The position numbers were made by a program, and so were the translations under genes. DNA of 64,000 nucleotides from Pedobacter kyungheensis (GTDB taxonomy: Bacteria > Bacteroidota > Bacteroidia > Sphingobacteriales > Sphingobacteriaceae): contig NZ_JSYN01000019.1 of NCBI RefSeq assembly GCF_000812965.1, forward strand, positions 1-64,000. The letters run 5' to 3'. Positions 8,223 to 16,660 of this stretch are shown one piece after another. The number at the start of each line of letters is the position of its first letter. The first letter of the stretch is position 1. The notes under the pieces are model-generated. The model was not told where the DNA came from, ran no database searches, and saw only the letters and a list, made by a program, of their open reading frames with translations.

Positions 8223-9449
8223 TTAAGATTGATTAACCAGAATTTCTTTGGCCATAACCATTGGTACACTGATGTATTTTTTCTCCATGTAGTTCATTAC
8301 ACGTTCTAAAACCTCGCGTGATGCTTCATCCATCTGACTAATTTCTTCGGCAAAAATACCATTGATAGCGGTGTTTTTGATTTCTTTAATCTTTCTGGGC
8401 ACCTCTTGCATGGCAATTTCGATGCGGCGTTGTTTTAAAACTGAGAAAAACTCGGTGATGTTGTTGCTGATAATATCTTCGGCGTGAACAAGTTCGTTAT
8501 AACGCTCCTGGATATTTTTACGGGCCACTTCTTTTAAAGATTCGACCTCGATATAATGAACCGGGTTGTTGTGGATTACCGCAGGGGCAACATCGTTAGG
8601 TATAGCTAAATCTACAATTACTTTTTTACTGGTATCGCCGTTAAGCAATTTAGCATAAAGTTTTTCGTCGATAATGGCCTCAGTAGCACCTGTACAGGTA
8701 ATAATTACATCAAATCCTTCTTTAAAATCTTCGAGCGCAGTAAGTGGATAGGCTTTACCGTTTAACTCTTCGGCCAACGACTCGGCTTTAGACAAAGTAC
8801 GGTTGAAAACAGAAAAATTAGAGTATTTATGTTTATTCAGGTATTTGGCAATATTCTGATTGGTTTCGCCGGCGCCAATAATTAAAACACGCGAGTTACC
8901 ACACATGTTTAACTCTTTTAACTTGCGGTAAGCCAATGATACCACCGAAACCGGATTTTTTGAAATATTGGTATGGGTATAAACTTCTTTGGCCGTCTTA
9001 ACCACGCGATCCATAATCATACGCATGTAATCGCCTGTAAAACCAGCATCGCGACAGTTCTCGTAAGCCCTGCGGATTTGCGCCAGAATTTCCTTTTCGC
9101 CAACCACCAAACTCTCTAAAGAGCAAGAGGTTCTTAATAAATGGTTAAAGGCTTCTTCGTTTTCGTAAACAGTTACATTATCCAGGAAACGCTCCATAAA
9201 CTCAGGCGGCAAGCCCATGTCTAAAACAGTAAGAAACCTGGTTACAAATTCTTTGTCGGTTTTTTCTTTAGTCAGAAAAACAAACTCTACACGGTTGCAA
9301 GTACCGATATAAAAAATTTCGCTTACCGGAAGCTCTGATTGAATATTCTTCAACCTGCTATCCAGACTCTGATCACATATAACTAACTTCCCTAAAGATT
9401 TCAGGTCGATGTGGTGATGCGTAAAAGCTATTACTTTTAAATATTCCAA
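8223..9449 (-). CDS. hemA: Glutamyl-tRNA reductase
   Basis: HemA reduces glutamyl-tRNA to glutamate-1-semialdehyde with NADPH, the first committed step of the C5 pathway. The catalytic cysteine is Cys51 in YIGTCNRVE. The NADPH-binding motif is LIIGAGETNQNIAKYL, and a C-terminal helical dimerisation domain follows. Length (408) is normal. The start codon is TTG at 9449: the reading frame has a stop five codons upstream and no ATG, and the first residues align with the family's usual LKVIAFTHH-like start. It is the most upstream gene of the haem block. Confidence 0.94.
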   Translation of the reverse strand: MEYLKVIAFTHHHIDLKSLGKLVICDQSLDSRLKNIQSELPVSEIFYIGTCNRVEFVFLTKEKTDKEFVTRFLTVLDMGLPPEFMERFLDNVTVYENEEAFNHLLRTSCSLESLVVGEKEILAQIRRAYENCRDAGFTGDYMRMIMDRVVKTAKEVYTHTNISKNPVSVVSLAYRKLKELNMCGNSRVLIIGAGETNQNIAKYLNKHKYSNFSVFNRTLSKAESLAEELNGKAYPLTALEDFKEGFDVIITCTGATEAIIDEKLYAKLLNGDTSKKVIVDLAIPNDVAPAVIHNNPVHYIEVESLKEVARKNIQERYNELVHAEDIISNNITEFFSVLKQRRIEIAMQEVPRKIKEIKNTAINGIFAEEISQMDEASREVLERVMNYMEKKYISVPMVMAKEILVNQS

Positions 9450-9834
9450 TTGCTCCGTTATTAACTATTATCGGGATACAAAAGTAACATGGTTGGTGCA
9501 TGTCAGCGTCATTAATCTGTAATTTACATTAATTTAGAACGGCTCTAAATAGCTATACAGCGCTGACAATCCTTTTAAAGACCTTAAAAACAAGGCCAGA
9601 TTTTAAACTTTCAATTCCGTTCTGGCTGGTTTCCAACCCATTTGATCCACTTATTGATATTACGGATTTAGAACTAAATGGTTGCCTGCCCAAGTATTTT
9701 AATCTTTAACTTTGTTAATACGGGATTTATTGTGATGCAAAAAATGAAAATAACAGGCAAAACCCGGTACTTTCAAAAACGGACAACAAAATCTTAATTT
9801 GCAGGTTTATATTTTATATCAATACCTAAAAACG
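9450..9834. other. Divergent intergenic region hemA / hydrolase
   Basis: The 385-base gap holds the hemA promoter candidate and, on the plus strand, TAACTTTG at 9707-9714 preceded by a TTG 22 bases earlier, a possible promoter for the hydrolase. No gene or RNA structure is recognised. Confidence 0.35.
9479..9486 (-). promoter_or_regulatory. Candidate hemA promoter, -7 element
   Basis: The minus strand reads TACTTTTG, a TAnnTTTG match 29 bases before the hemA TTG start. This would drive at least hemA and perhaps the genes behind it. No clear -33 element was found. Confidence 0.4.
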
Positions 9835-10662
9835 ATGATTACACAAAACGATTTTAGCCTTAGCGGAGCCGATGGAAAACTAATTATTGGCGACATTACT
9901 TTCGACGAAAAAAATCCGAACACGCCCATTATCCTTTTTGTACATGGCTTTAAAGGCTTTAAAGATTGGGGCGCACACAACCTGGTGGCCAGGCATTTTG
10001 CCAGCAATGGTTACCGGTATATCAAATTTAATTTATCGCATAGTGGCGTACCAACCGATCATCCAAAGGATGTGACCGATCTCGAAACTTTTGCCAGCAA
10101 TACCGTATCGAAAGAGCTGTTTGATGTAAATGCTGTGCTCGATTACATAGAAAAAGCTTACGGGGCCGACACTAAGGTGAATTTAATTGGCCATAGTCGC
10201 GGTGGAGGCTTATCGATTATTGAAGCAGCCAACGATTTAAGAATTAATAAACTGATTACCTGGAGTGCCATTGCTGATTTTAGCAGCCTTTGGAAAAAAG
10301 AGCAGGAAGCGGAGTGGAAAAAGAATGGAAAAATCTTTGTAACCAATGCAAGAACCAAAGAGCAAATGCCGTTAAATGTAAGCCTGTTAAAAGATTTTGA
10401 GGAAAACGCGGCTACACTAAATATTTTAGAAGCTGCCAAACGGGTTAATATTCCCTGGTTAATTGTGCAGGGCGATGATGATGTAAATGTTCCGTTTGAA
10501 ACTGCACAGCAACTTGCAGATGCCAACCCGGCGAGCAGACTGGTAAAAATTGAAGGTGCCAACCATGTTTATGGCGCATCGCAACCTTATAGCGGTGAAA
10601 GTTTACCGCCACATTTGTTTAAAGTTTGCGAGAAGGTTTTGATGTTTTTGGAGGAAGCGTAA
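9835..10662 (+). CDS. Alpha/beta hydrolase
   Basis: The 275-residue cytoplasmic protein has the alpha/beta-hydrolase order: oxyanion-loop FVHGFKGFKDWG, nucleophile elbow GHSRGGG (serine between the glycines), a late acid in QGDDDVNVP and catalytic His in GANHVYG. There is no signal peptide. The start is the ATG at 9835 (MITQNDFSLSG); an in-frame TTG at 9799 is less likely. The natural substrate cannot be told; dienelactone hydrolase-like or esterase activity is plausible. Confidence 0.85.
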   Translation: MITQNDFSLSGADGKLIIGDITFDEKNPNTPIILFVHGFKGFKDWGAHNLVARHFASNGYRYIKFNLSHSGVPTDHPKDVTDLETFASNTVSKELFDVNAVLDYIEKAYGADTKVNLIGHSRGGGLSIIEAANDLRINKLITWSAIADFSSLWKKEQEAEWKKNGKIFVTNARTKEQMPLNVSLLKDFEENAATLNILEAAKRVNIPWLIVQGDDDVNVPFETAQQLADANPASRLVKIEGANHVYGASQPYSGESLPPHLFKVCEKVLMFLEEA

Positions 10663-10689
10663 ATTACTTATCTTGAGCCATTATATTTT

Positions 10690-11214
10690 ATGGCTCAAGA
10701 TCGAATTAACCTTTCAGATTCCAACAAAACGATATTAAAGCAGGCCACAATTGCCTTAACTTTATTTTCATGTCTGATTATTTTTCTGGATAGTAATTTT
10801 TCTCCGGTAAAATCAAAGTCAGAATTTATTAATGATTTTTGGGGTGGTCGTTCAAGCAACGGAAGGACATATATTTTCAACGCTCAAACTCCAACTAAGA
10901 CATACAAAATCCCGGCCCTGCTTTTCAATGAGACAAACCATAACGACTCATTGTTAATTTACAGATCAAAAATAACAGGTTTTATCCTGTATTACGGTCT
11001 AAAGAAACCTAATAAGATCATTATCTGCAAATCCCGTCTAATTAACGAAGAATTATTGGGCCTGATTACTACAATCATTGGCATTGTGATTGCGACAATA
11101 CTTTACTTCAACAAAAAATTAGCACAAAACACCACCCTACAGGGAATTTTGGTCTTTTTAATTATTATTTCATTGATTTTCTTACGAAATTACTTCGGCA
11201 GGAATTATTTTTAG
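10690..11214 (+). CDS. Hypothetical membrane protein
   Basis: The 174-residue protein has a membrane helix near residues 14-34, a soluble middle of about 80 residues, and two adjacent helices near 118-138 and 148-168. I do not recognise a family. It begins 27 bases after the hydrolase gene and could be co-transcribed with it. It ends 14 bases from the convergent channel gene stop. Confidence 0.65.
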   Translation: MAQDRINLSDSNKTILKQATIALTLFSCLIIFLDSNFSPVKSKSEFINDFWGGRSSNGRTYIFNAQTPTKTYKIPALLFNETNHNDSLLIYRSKITGFILYYGLKKPNKIIICKSRLINEELLGLITTIIGIVIATILYFNKKLAQNTTLQGILVFLIIISLIFLRNYFGRNYF

Positions 11215-11228
11215 CGTATCAGCCAATA

Positions 11229-12506
11229 TTAATCATCCCCTCTCCTCACCAAATTACGCATATCGCTGCCACTTGGGCTTTGGAAAATTTCGAGGTCGAA
11301 ATAAGGTACAGCAGCCAGCAAATGATCGAAGATATCGGCTGCTACTTCTTCAAATTTCTTGAGGCCTTTCTCTTTCGAAAACACATAAATTTCGATGGGA
11401 AGGCCATTTTCTGTAGCCTGTAACTGCCTCACCATAAAGGTTAAATCGGTATTGATGTATGGGTTGCTTTGCAGGTATTTTTCGGCATAAACCCTAAAAG
11501 TACCTATATTAGTCATGTGGCGACCGTTTACCAGGTTATTCGGATTTACAGTATGCTCGGCATTAAAAGTAGCGATGTGTTGCTGGGTTTCTTTTAAATA
11601 ATCTTTTAAAAAATCGATACTCTGCAAGCGCCCGATCAGTTCTTCGTCGCAAAATTTAATACTCGAAATTTTAATGTTAATGTGCCGTTTAATCCTCCGC
11701 CCTTCGCTTTCTTCCATGGCCCGCCAGTTTTTAAACGATTCGCTTACAATAGCATAACTCGGCACAATGGTTACGGTTTTATCCCAGTTGCGCACCTTAA
11801 TGGTAGTTAAATTAATTTCGGTTACCTCGCCATCGGCACCATATTTTTCGACGGTAATCCAATCGCCCACCCGAACCAGATCAATAGCACTCATTTGAAC
11901 AGAAGCTACGAAACCTAAAATCGGATCGCGGAAAACGAGGATAAAAACTGCGGTAACTGCACCAAAACCACCAAAAATATACAATGGCGATTCGTTTAAC
12001 AGAATGGACAGGATAAGTACGAAACCTACGATGTAAAAAACAATTTTAGCTACCTGCTTATAACTCCTGATGGGTTTATCGGCATACTTTTTTGATGATT
12101 CCATAATAGAAACCACCGCATTGAGAAAAGCATTTACCGCAAACATGACGGCCAAAACCATGTAGATTTTAGCAAAAATGAGTGCATAAAAAAGCCAGTT
12201 CTTAAAATAAACAAATACATGAGGAACGGCATTGTAAATGATATAAGCGCCAAAAATTAAAGCAAAAGCCCTGAATACCCTAAATTCGAATAAAGCTTTT
12301 TGCCAGTCGGATTTGGTTTTTGCACTTTTAACCACGCCAATAAAAATTTGCCTGGTTAAGAAAATAGTGATGAATAAAAACAATACTACCCCGATAATGC
12401 CTATGAAAAAATAGGCATACACCAGCTCGTTGCCTGAAAGGCCTTTGCCACTGAGCCAGTTTCGAAGTTCGTTAAAAAGAGAATGAAACTCGGGAATATT
12501 CATCAA
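11229..12506 (-). CDS. MscS-family mechanosensitive ion channel
   Basis: The 425-residue inner-membrane protein has about five hydrophobic helices in residues 27-200. The last forms the pore region leading into the MscS beta domain signature (GFVASVQMSAIDLVRVGDWI, then GEVTEINLTTIKVRNWD and TIVPSYAIVS). A cytoplasmic alpha/beta C-terminal domain follows. Such channels open on hypo-osmotic stress to release solutes. The architecture and length resemble the YbdG type rather than small MscS. Confidence 0.88.
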   Translation of the reverse strand: MMNIPEFHSLFNELRNWLSGKGLSGNELVYAYFFIGIIGVVLFLFITIFLTRQIFIGVVKSAKTKSDWQKALFEFRVFRAFALIFGAYIIYNAVPHVFVYFKNWLFYALIFAKIYMVLAVMFAVNAFLNAVVSIMESSKKYADKPIRSYKQVAKIVFYIVGFVLILSILLNESPLYIFGGFGAVTAVFILVFRDPILGFVASVQMSAIDLVRVGDWITVEKYGADGEVTEINLTTIKVRNWDKTVTIVPSYAIVSESFKNWRAMEESEGRRIKRHINIKISSIKFCDEELIGRLQSIDFLKDYLKETQQHIATFNAEHTVNPNNLVNGRHMTNIGTFRVYAEKYLQSNPYINTDLTFMVRQLQATENGLPIEIYVFSKEKGLKKFEEVAADIFDHLLAAVPYFDLEIFQSPSGSDMRNLVRRGDD

Positions 12507-12561
12507 GGCAATTTAGTATTTATTGGGCAGAAAATTAAATGATGATAGTGGGCCTTATTGT

Positions 12562-12581
12562 GGTCTGTGAGGACACAGACC
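12562..12581. repeat. Word-palindrome repeat, family G
   Basis: The 20-base sequence ggtctgtgaggacacagacc is a near-perfect palindrome with a short centre. It has the same build as the elements at 28554-28576 and 39667-39787 and lies in the short gap downstream of ispG. Confidence 0.55.
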
Positions 12582-12594
12582 TCGGCGCAAAAAA

Positions 12595-14574
12595 TTAGTT
12601 TTTCTCTACCCAGTTGCCGTCACCTTTAATGATATCGATCAATTCATCTAAGGCATAAGCCGTAGTTACATTTTTCTTTACCACTTCTTTACCGCGATAT
12701 AAGGTAATTTTATCGGGTCCGGTGCCTACATAACCATAATCGGCATCGGCCATTTCGCCAGGTCCGTTTACGATACAGCCCATAATACCGATTTTAATGC
12801 CTTTCAAATGGTCGGTACGCGAACGAATGAGTTGTGTGGTTTCCTGCAGATCGAAAAGTGTACGACCACAGCTTGGGCACGAAATATATTCGGTTTTACT
12901 GATACGGGTACGCGTAGCCTGTAAAATACCAAAACTTGTTGAATTGATCAGTGCAAGATTTTGTCCTTGCGCATCAATCCAAACCCCATCACCGAAACCA
13001 TCGGTAAGCAAAGCGCCTAAATCGGTTGCAGCATAAAGCATTAAATTATCGGCATCTGCATCCTCATAGCTTCGTTTAATGATTACGGGAACCTGAATAT
13101 TTTGTGCTTGCAGGGCTGTAAAAAATGTACGCTGTTCGGCCATGCCATGTACAGCTGATGTCTTTAAAATTAAAACAACATTAGGTTGCAATGTTTGAAG
13201 GTTGGAAGGTTGGAAAGTTCCGGCATCTACCTCAACAAAGTTTAACAGTTCGTCCTTAATCTCTGCCTGGACAAATTCTTCAAGTGAAAATAAGGGATGG
13301 CAGTTATTTTTGTCTTGCAGTTTTAACCAGGTTGAGTAATTGTACACCTGTTTTAAATTGCCTGGAAAAGAAAAAGAAGGCAGATTATCGCCCAAATAAG
13401 CTAAATCGCATGCCTGATCGGCCAAATTGTATTTATCTAAACCTGCACTGTAATTGTAACCTACAGCACTTAAGAAATAAGGATCTTTTAAATTTTCTTT
13501 CGAAACATCGATCATCACTACCGGATGATGATGCCCGCCAATGTGCTGTACAGGGGCAGTAACGCGGCGGTTGTACTCGTAAGGAGAATAAGTTTGGCGC
13601 TGAGCGCTAAGCGTAGGGCGTAGACTGGTCGACTCCGGACTCCCGACTTCTGACTTCTGACTCCTCAAAGTATACCGATCTGCTAAAGCTTTGGCTACGG
13701 GAGCTTCAAATTCGGGATCTTCGGTTAAAGAAACGCGAATGGTATCGCCTAAACCATCTTCAAGCAAGGTACCAATACCAACAGCCGATTTAATGCGGCC
13801 ATCTTCGCCATCGCCCGCTTCGGTTACACCCAGGTGCAAAGGATAATTCATGCCCTCTTTAGCCATGGTTTCGACCAGCAAACGATAAGCCTGCACCATT
13901 ACCTGCGTGTTACTGGCTTTCATAGAAATAACCAGATTATAATAATTCTGGTCTTCGCACATGCGGATAAACTCCATTGCCGATTCGACCATTCCACGAG
14001 GTGTATCCCCGTAATGGCTCATAATCCGGTCGGAGAGCGAGCCATGATTGGTGCCAATGCGCATAGCCGTACCGTATTCTTTACAGATTTTAACCAGCGG
14101 GATAAACTTCTTGTAAATCCGGCTCAGCTCGGCATTGTAAGCGTCTTGTGTATACTCTATGTTTTCGAATTTCTTTTTATCTGCGTAATTACCTGGGTTT
14201 ACGCGCACTTTTTCTACAATCCGCGCAGCCATTTCGGCAGCATTGGGTGTAAAATGGATATCGGCAATTAAAGGCACATTATAGCCCCTGTAACGCAGCT
14301 CTTTCTTGATATTGGCCAGGTTTTCGGCTTCTTTAATGCTTGGTGCGGTAATACGAACATACTCGCAACCCGACTCAACCATGCGGATTGTTTGCTCAAC
14401 CGTGGCCAGAGTGTCCATGGTATCAGTAGTCGTCATCGATTGGATACGAATGGGATTGTGACCGCCTAAAGCGATATCGCCGATATTTACCTCGCGGGTT
14501 AAATACCTCGAATAAGTTGTTAAACTATTGCAATATCCTCCTGCCAAATCGTGTTTTGCCAATATTTTTTCCAT
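12595..14574 (-). CDS. ispG: 4-hydroxy-3-methylbut-2-en-1-yl diphosphate synthase, long form
   Basis: IspG (GcpE) is the [4Fe-4S] enzyme that makes HMBPP in the MEP isoprenoid pathway. The long form (about 660 residues) with an extra middle domain is the Bacteroidota/plant type. The N-terminal TIM barrel begins with QSMTTTDTMD and includes RVNPGNYADKKKF. Cluster ligands are Cys568, Cys571, Cys602 and Glu609 (numbered from the ATG at 14580) in SCPSCGRTLFDLQ and GCIVNGPGEM. I use the ATG at 14574 because a TATCTTTG promoter element ends at 14582. Two stretches, about residues 305-333 and 455-467, are encoded by DNA that looks like the dispersed intergenic repeats. Confidence 0.95.
   Translation of the reverse strand: MEKILAKHDLAGGYCNSLTTYSRYLTREVNIGDIALGGHNPIRIQSMTTTDTMDTLATVEQTIRMVESGCEYVRITAPSIKEAENLANIKKELRYRGYNVPLIADIHFTPNAAEMAARIVEKVRVNPGNYADKKKFENIEYTQDAYNAELSRIYKKFIPLVKICKEYGTAMRIGTNHGSLSDRIMSHYGDTPRGMVESAMEFIRMCEDQNYYNLVISMKASNTQVMVQAYRLLVETMAKEGMNYPLHLGVTEAGDGEDGRIKSAVGIGTLLEDGLGDTIRVSLTEDPEFEAPVAKALADRYTLRSQKSEVGSPESTSLRPTLSAQRQTYSPYEYNRRVTAPVQHIGGHHHPVVMIDVSKENLKDPYFLSAVGYNYSAGLDKYNLADQACDLAYLGDNLPSFSFPGNLKQVYNYSTWLKLQDKNNCHPLFSLEEFVQAEIKDELLNFVEVDAGTFQPSNLQTLQPNVVLILKTSAVHGMAEQRTFFTALQAQNIQVPVIIKRSYEDADADNLMLYAATDLGALLTDGFGDGVWIDAQGQNLALINSTSFGILQATRTRISKTEYISCPSCGRTLFDLQETTQLIRSRTDHLKGIKIGIMGCIVNGPGEMADADYGYVGTGPDKITLYRGKEVVKKNVTTAYALDELIDIIKGDGNWVEKN
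13184..13219 (-). repeat. Second repeat-like tract inside ispG
   Basis: The DNA reads tgaaggttggaaggttggaa and is followed by agtt: three ggttggaa-type words in frame. It encodes FQPSNLQTLQP. The gap just upstream of ispG (14610-14625) contains tgttggaaagttg, a partial match between genes. Confidence 0.45.
13582..13668 (-). repeat. Repeat-like tract inside ispG
   Basis: Within the ispG frame, the DNA contains gacttctgacttctgactcc and the related words gactccggactcccg, plus gcgctgagcgctaagcg. Similar words occur between genes at 30331-30358 (ggtcggaagtcggaag) and 44965-45000. The encoded stretch is Ser/Arg/Gln/Thr-rich and lies between two conserved domains, so an in-frame insertion is likely. 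Confidence 0.5.
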
Positions 14575-14581
14575 TTGCATG

Positions 14582-14589
14582 CAAAGATA
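14582..14589 (-). promoter_or_regulatory. Candidate ispG promoter, -7 element
   Basis: The minus strand reads TATCTTTG, matching TAnnTTTG, and ends 2 bases before the first ATG and 8 before the second. Transcription would begin at about the second ATG, implying a leaderless or nearly leaderless message. Confidence 0.5.
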
Positions 14590-14640
14590 AGGATTGTACG
14601 TAGGTTTTAATGTTGGAAAGTTGTAATTAAATCAACCGGA

Positions 14641-14922
14641 TTATAAAGACAAAATTATTTTTTTTGGAAATGAAAGCGCAGTATCATTTGGCAAATACGG
14701 CCCCGCTCCCGCTTCTGCCGATGAAAAAACCTGCATCTCGCTTTGATCGGGTTTATTTTTTAACGCTGGGTGGGTTTGGCCACTTTGCACCGCCCTAAGT
14801 TTCATAAACGGGATGGAAGCGGCATACTTTGGCTGTAGGCCTGAGTGTTGTGGAAGGATAGCCAAAGATATAGCGAACAGCCCGGCTAACAGTAACAGGA
14901 CTACTGCACCTGCTTTTCTAAT
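14641..14922 (-). CDS. Small membrane-anchored or secreted protein of unknown function
   Basis: This frame directly follows the stop codon of the GYF_2-RDD gene in the same reading frame. It begins ATT AGA AAA and gives a classic hydrophobic N-terminus, RKAGAVVLLLLAGLFAIS, then about 70 polar residues. There is no ATG. Candidates are an ATT start at 14922, a TTG start at 14865 (which would discard the hydrophobic segment), or read-through of the preceding TAG to extend the RDD protein. The signal-like segment argues that translation includes it. No family is recognised. Confidence 0.4.
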   Translation of the reverse strand: MRKAGAVVLLLLAGLFAISLAILPQHSGLQPKYAASIPFMKLRAVQSGQTHPALKNKPDQSEMQVFSSAEAGAGPYLPNDTALSFPKKIILSL

Positions 14923-15537
14923 CTAAATCAACCTGTCTTTTATTACCAAAGTATTGGCTGCAATATCATGCCAGCACTGGTTTTTCTTATTCAAAAAGCT
15001 ATAGAGGTAGCCAAAAAACACCGGAATTACCGATAAGATTTTAGATAAATTACGGACCAAAGAAATACCAAAAGATACCCGGCTCCCATCCATACGTGTT
15101 ACTTTAATGTTCAACAGTTTTTTGCCTATGGTAGCCTGGCTTTGCGTTGCCTCGGCAATGCTGCCATAAATGAGTTTAACCAAAAATATAATTGGAAAAG
15201 GAATTAAAAAAGCCATAATCCGCTGGTCTTTCCCCTCGATAAAAATATAACTGGTTAAAATAATGACGGTATAGAAGCCGAAAATGATGAAATGATCGAT
15301 TACCGAGGCCAACAAACGTTGATCAAAAGCAGCAAAATACTGCGGGGCGGTTCGCTGGTAGCTGAAACCCAAAAGCTCACGCAATTCGGGAATCGCGTGA
15401 GCTTCTTTATAGTCATCCATCCCTGGTTTACGGATAAATGTATTTGCTTTAATGTCTAAATCTTTAAGTTCGGTTAAGCTATAAGGCCCTTGCGGCTTAC
15501 CATTAACTACAACTACATATTCTTTATCAGGATTCAT
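14923..15537 (-). CDS. GYF_2 (DUF4339) and RDD-domain membrane protein
   Basis: Residues 5-55 form a GYF_2 domain (YVVVVNGKPQGPYSLTELKDL, with the GPYSL signature), usually a protein-protein contact module facing the cytoplasm. Residues 66-200 are an RDD domain with about three membrane helices: it starts AAFDQRLLASVIDHFIIFG and contains GKKLLNIKVTRMDGSRVSF. RDD proteins are of uncertain function; some are linked to ion exchange. The gene ends in TAG immediately followed in frame by the small membrane-anchored reading frame. Confidence 0.85.
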   Translation of the reverse strand: MNPDKEYVVVVNGKPQGPYSLTELKDLDIKANTFIRKPGMDDYKEAHAIPELRELLGFSYQRTAPQYFAAFDQRLLASVIDHFIIFGFYTVIILTSYIFIEGKDQRIMAFLIPFPIIFLVKLIYGSIAEATQSQATIGKKLLNIKVTRMDGSRVSFGISLVRNLSKILSVIPVFFGYLYSFLNKKNQCWHDIAANTLVIKDRLI

Positions 15538-15612
15538 TTAAAATCAGGATTGTTGGTTTTTTAGAATTGCAAGGTTAGGTTTTTTTTAAAAGATTTCTAC
15601 TAACGAATTTCG

Positions 15613-15665
15613 GCCTTACGCCTTAAACCCTACACCTTCTACCTTCAATCCCTCTACCTTCCGTC
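15613..15665. repeat. Family B repeat tract
   Basis: The gap between the RDD and LiaF-like genes contains cttacgccttaaaccctaca followed by ccttctaccttcaatccctc. The same ordered words (ccttaaaccctacacc, ccttctacc) appear in the insert of the TPP riboswitch at 24957-25038, read on the minus strand. Confidence 0.6.
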
Positions 15666-15668
15666 TCC

Positions 15669-16655
15669 CTAATATCTGCTCACCTCAAAGTTACTCAATC
15701 CGCCATCTAAATTGATAAAGATTTTTTTCGTCGAGGCTTTATAGTTAGCAGTCTCGTAAACACCATCGCTCAGTTTTATAAATCCATCGAAATCTTTAGC
15801 CGATAAACCGGTTTTGGTTTTAATTCTGCAACCCGAGTTGGTTGGCACTTTAATTTTCACATCAGCAACGCCCGATTTTACTACCACGTCGGTAATTGGC
15901 AACAAATCGCCAAAAGTAATGTCAAGGGCTGCAGCACCGCCATCAAAACGGAAAGTACGTACTTTATAATCTTTGAAATCAAAGTTAGCTTCGCCTGCGC
16001 CCAGTTTCATGATCACATCCCAGTTAGCGGCTTTGTTTAATTTAAAGTTCACATCGTTACCACCATCGCCAAAATTCCATTTACCTTTTTTATCGTCCAT
16101 TTTGAAGGTAAGCACGGTAGCACTATCAGTCAGTACTTTTTTTAGCGAAAAGTTACCATGTTTTTTGGTAATATCTGCATTAATCAGTTCGGGTGTTTCG
16201 CCATCCAGGTTAAACGAAATCCCACCTCCCGAAATATTTAAAACCGTTTTCTTCGCATTATCGGCCTCAACAAAAGGTTCGCTCAGTTTTAACTGGTTAA
16301 AAGCAGTATCACTATCGTTGTCATGGTCGTTATCATCATTGTTGTCATTATCATTTAGATTAATGTCAACGTCTTTCTTAAATTGATGGCCCCACCAGTT
16401 GCCCCTTTCGGGCACTTGCTGTCCTTTATAAAACAGGAACGATAAAGCAACTACTAAAACCGCAATCGAAATGATGCTTCCGGTTTGTGAATTATTTTTG
16501 TTGAACAGGATATTTACACCTGCTATGATTAGGAATATTGGCCAAAAGCTCCAGACACTGCGCCAGTAAAAATCAATAATATTAAAGTTTTCGAGTAGCA
16601 GTACACCGCCAATAAAAAGCAGTAAAATACCCCACATTAATCTATCTAGTTTCAT
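15669..16655 (-). CDS. LiaF-like membrane protein with C-terminal beta domain
   Basis: The 328-residue protein starts with three to four hydrophobic helices of the LiaI/LiaF type (MWGILLLFIGGVLLLENF, then FWPIFLIIAGVNILF). A strongly acidic Asn/Asp-rich linker is seen near residues 95-115 (DINLNDNDNNDDNDHDND). The rest is a repeated beta-strand domain of the 'toast-rack' kind, with GGGISFNLDGE and GGLSNFEVSRY. Such proteins take part in envelope-stress signalling. It lies 5 bases after the PspC-domain gene, so the two form an operon. Confidence 0.83.
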   Translation of the reverse strand: MKLDRLMWGILLLFIGGVLLLENFNIIDFYWRSVWSFWPIFLIIAGVNILFNKNNSQTGSIISIAVLVVALSFLFYKGQQVPERGNWWGHQFKKDVDINLNDNDNNDDNDHDNDSDTAFNQLKLSEPFVEADNAKKTVLNISGGGISFNLDGETPELINADITKKHGNFSLKKVLTDSATVLTFKMDDKKGKWNFGDGGNDVNFKLNKAANWDVIMKLGAGEANFDFKDYKVRTFRFDGGAAALDITFGDLLPITDVVVKSGVADVKIKVPTNSGCRIKTKTGLSAKDFDGFIKLSDGVYETANYKASTKKIFINLDGGLSNFEVSRY

Positions 16656-16660
16656 TTTGT

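Noticed and set aside
13834..14271. 145-residue plus-strand frame inside ispG
   Set aside because: It is antisense to a conserved domain of ispG with all catalytic features on the other strand.
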